From Sphaerisporangium dianthi (GTDB taxonomy: Bacteria; Actinomycetota; Actinomycetes; Streptosporangiales; Streptosporangiaceae), in assembly GCF_042654065.1 (NCBI RefSeq), contig NZ_JBHSFP010000022.1:62001-126000 (forward strand): a stretch of 64,000 nucleotides of DNA, read 5' to 3'. Made by a program: the position numbers and the translations under genes. Shown in pieces: positions 62,658 through 64,000 of this stretch. The notes beneath the pieces were generated by a model. The model ran no database searches. It was not told the DNA's origin and was given only the letters and a program-made list of their open reading frames with translations. Position 1 is the stretch's first letter, and the number at the start of each line of letters is the position of its first letter.

Positions 62658-62974
62658 GCCTCGTTCTCCAGTTCTGCCTTCAGATCGGCCAGGGCCCTGA
62701 CCTGGCGCTCGGTGTACTTGTCGATCCACCTGTCGTGGATCAGCCGGATCGGGACCGGGTTGAGGAAGTGGAGCTTCTCCCGTCCCGACCGCCTCGCGAC
62801 CACCAGCCCGGCCTCTTCGAGCACCTTCAGATGCTTCATCACGCCGAAGCGGGTCATCTCCAGCTCCGACTCGAGCGCGGTGAGCGTGCGGCCGTCCCGC
62901 TCGAAGAGCAGGTCGAGGAGGAACCGGCGCGTCGGGTCCGCGAGGGCCTTGAACACGCGGTCGTCGTCCGTCAC
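62654..62974 (-). CDS. ArsR-family regulator
   Basis: 106 residues of winged helix: ALADPTRRFLLDLL, recognition helix MTRFGVMKHLKVLEEAGLV, wing RRSGREKLHFLNP. The metal-binding Cys motif of true ArsR proteins is absent, so it belongs to the SRPBCC-linked group. GTG start, possibly leaderless: a promoter places the transcription start at or next to it. It probably represses its own operon through the dyad in the promoter spacer. Confidence 0.93.
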   Translation of the reverse strand: MTDDDRVFKALADPTRRFLLDLLFERDGRTLTALESELEMTRFGVMKHLKVLEEAGLVVARRSGREKLHFLNPVPIRLIHDRWIDKYTERQVRALADLKAELENEA

Positions 62975-62980
62975 CTCGTC

Positions 62981-63010
62981 AAATTAGGTGACCTTTGAGT
63001 CACATGTCAA
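62981..63010 (-). promoter_or_regulatory. Promoter and operator of the ArsR/SRPBCC operon
   Basis: On the minus strand, TTGACA (63005-63010) is followed after 18 bp by TAATTT (62981-62986), 7 bp before the GTG. Inside the spacer lies the dyad GTGAC-N6-GTCAC (62988-63003). RNA polymerase and repressor sites therefore overlap, giving a simple autorepression design. Confidence 0.7.
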
Positions 63011-63195
63011 TCCACCGTCCCCGGTGCGGCCGGTCGGCTCGGCGCTCCTCCCCTCGCCGGGCGCCGTCTTTCATGAACCGGTCTCGTCCACCGGCTCGTT
63101 AAGGGCATGAGCGTCCCGTACACCGCCCCAACGGCATGATTCGGCGCCGGGGTCACCGGGAACCTCGTGCCTGGGGCCGCCGACAAGGAGCCACG

Positions 63196-63981
63196 ATGAG
63201 ATGCCTGCTCGCTGCGAGAACGGCCACCGCGTTACTGGCCATACTGGCCATGACCCTCGCCGGGTGCTCGGCGGCCACGACCGAGCCGACCGCGGACCGG
63301 GCCGACGCCTCCGGCCGGCCGAAAGGTGAAGCGCGCCGGTTGGTGGCGCAGTGGGAGTCGTTCGGCGGACTCGCCGCCACCGCCCGCAGGGAGATCAGGC
63401 CGCCCAAGATCGCGGTCTACGGCGACGGGCTCGTGGTCGCGGACGCCGAGCGGCGTATCACCTTGAGACCGGCCGAGGTGACCGCCCTGGTCCGCTCCCT
63501 CCGCGGCGATCTCACCGGGCAGGCCCCGACCCCCTCCCCCACCGCCGGTCCGCGCATCTTCGACGCCACGACGACGGTGCTGGCCGTCCGCAGGGGCGGC
63601 GCCATGCGGTCGGTCACCGCCTACGCCCTGCAGGAGACCCGGTCGCAACACGCCTACCCGGCCGCCCTCTACCACGCCCTCGACACGATGAACGGCCTCG
63701 CCGCCCGGGTGGCCCGCACGTCCTCCCCGTACACCGCCGGCCGCGTCCTCCTGGTCGCCCAGCCTCGTACGGGTGAGAACGGCGGGCCGTGGCCCGGTCC
63801 GGTCCCCCAGCCGTCCGCGACCAACGAGTCCGTCGCCATCAGGCGCCTGTCCGGCGCGAAGGCCCGCGCGGTGGTCCGTCTCGTCCGCCGCGACCCGAAG
63901 ACCGCCGCCTGGCCTCTCTACCGCGACCACCACGATCACACCTACGCCCTCTCGTGGAGGTACCTCCTCCCCTCCGAGTGA
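63196..63981 (+). CDS. Putative lipoprotein of unknown function
   Basis: 261 residues. A signal peptide with lipobox LAGC puts the lipidated Cys at 24 (MRCLLAARTATALLAILAMTLAGC), so it is exported and membrane-anchored. The mature part has PPKIAVYGDGLVVADAERRITLRPAEVTALVRSL and a late YALSWRYLLPSE, similar in style to actinobacterial lipoproteins that monitor a protein degree-of-use value, but I recognise no family. AAGGAG lies 5 bp before the ATG. No operon partner is visible within the window. Confidence 0.88.
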   Translation: MRCLLAARTATALLAILAMTLAGCSAATTEPTADRADASGRPKGEARRLVAQWESFGGLAATARREIRPPKIAVYGDGLVVADAERRITLRPAEVTALVRSLRGDLTGQAPTPSPTAGPRIFDATTTVLAVRRGGAMRSVTAYALQETRSQHAYPAALYHALDTMNGLAARVARTSSPYTAGRVLLVAQPRTGENGGPWPGPVPQPSATNESVAIRRLSGAKARAVVRLVRRDPKTAAWPLYRDHHDHTYALSWRYLLPSE

Positions 63982-64000
63982 CCACCGTCCACGCCGCGCG

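Overview
The window is high-GC chromosomal DNA from a filamentous-type actinobacterium. The codon use, GTG/TTG starts and gene set (NucS mismatch nuclease, DUF2550, a DivIVA/Scy-like coiled coil, NrtL beside lysA, Rho with an Arg/Asp-rich insertion) all fit. From memory, the backbone order matches the Streptomyces coelicolor SCO535x-SCO540x region: lysA-hom-thrC-thrB-rho, rpmE-prfA-prmC-tsaC, glyA-wecA, atpI-B-E-F-H-A-G-D-C, DUF2550, cobalamin adenosyltransferase, nucS, hydroxyacyl-CoA dehydrogenase, scy/filP, mce, thiolase. Accessory genes differ from Streptomyces, so I favour Streptosporangiales (Nonomuraea/Streptosporangium-like), but the sequence alone does not prove the order.

Left third (1-24 kb): a two-component pair cut by the window edge; an OhrR/MarR regulator divergent from an alpha/beta hydrolase; thiolase, methylmalonyl-CoA epimerase and a polar-growth coiled coil; an AI-2E-type exporter; SDR and hydrolase; hydroxyacyl-CoA dehydrogenase with a small zinc protein; nucS; a TetR/DUF4865 pair; a GT4 glycosyltransferase; an overlapping ABC transporter-kinase-regulator operon; aldehyde dehydrogenase with TetR; a STAS protein; cobalamin adenosyltransferase; and a block of 130-bp tandem repeats.

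Middle (24-48 kb), mostly minus strand: DUF2550 and the complete F1Fo ATP synthase operon, a WecA-like phosphotransferase, glyA, a two-gene unit encoding a small helical (possibly ESX/WXG100-like) protein and a 624-residue repeat-rich Lys/Asp/Pro protein, tsaC with a long repetitive tail, prmC, prfA, rpmE, a second two-component pair, rho with a long leader, thrB and thrC.

Right (48-64 kb): the usual hom-thrC junction is split by about 9 kb. The insert carries a coiled-coil methyltransferase, a second ClpX with an altered ClpP-docking loop divergent from a TetR protein with an unusual C-terminal extension, and three family-2 glycosyltransferases, two of them full-length paralogues. After that come hom, lysA, nrtL, a Crp-type regulator, a YciI protein, an ArsR/SRPBCC pair and a lipoprotein.

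The genes cover amino-acid, energy, translation-termination and propionate/B12 metabolism. The most novel-looking parts are the glycosyltransferase/ClpX2 island, the Lys/Asp/Pro repeat protein with its helical partner, and the dispersed and tandem repeats.
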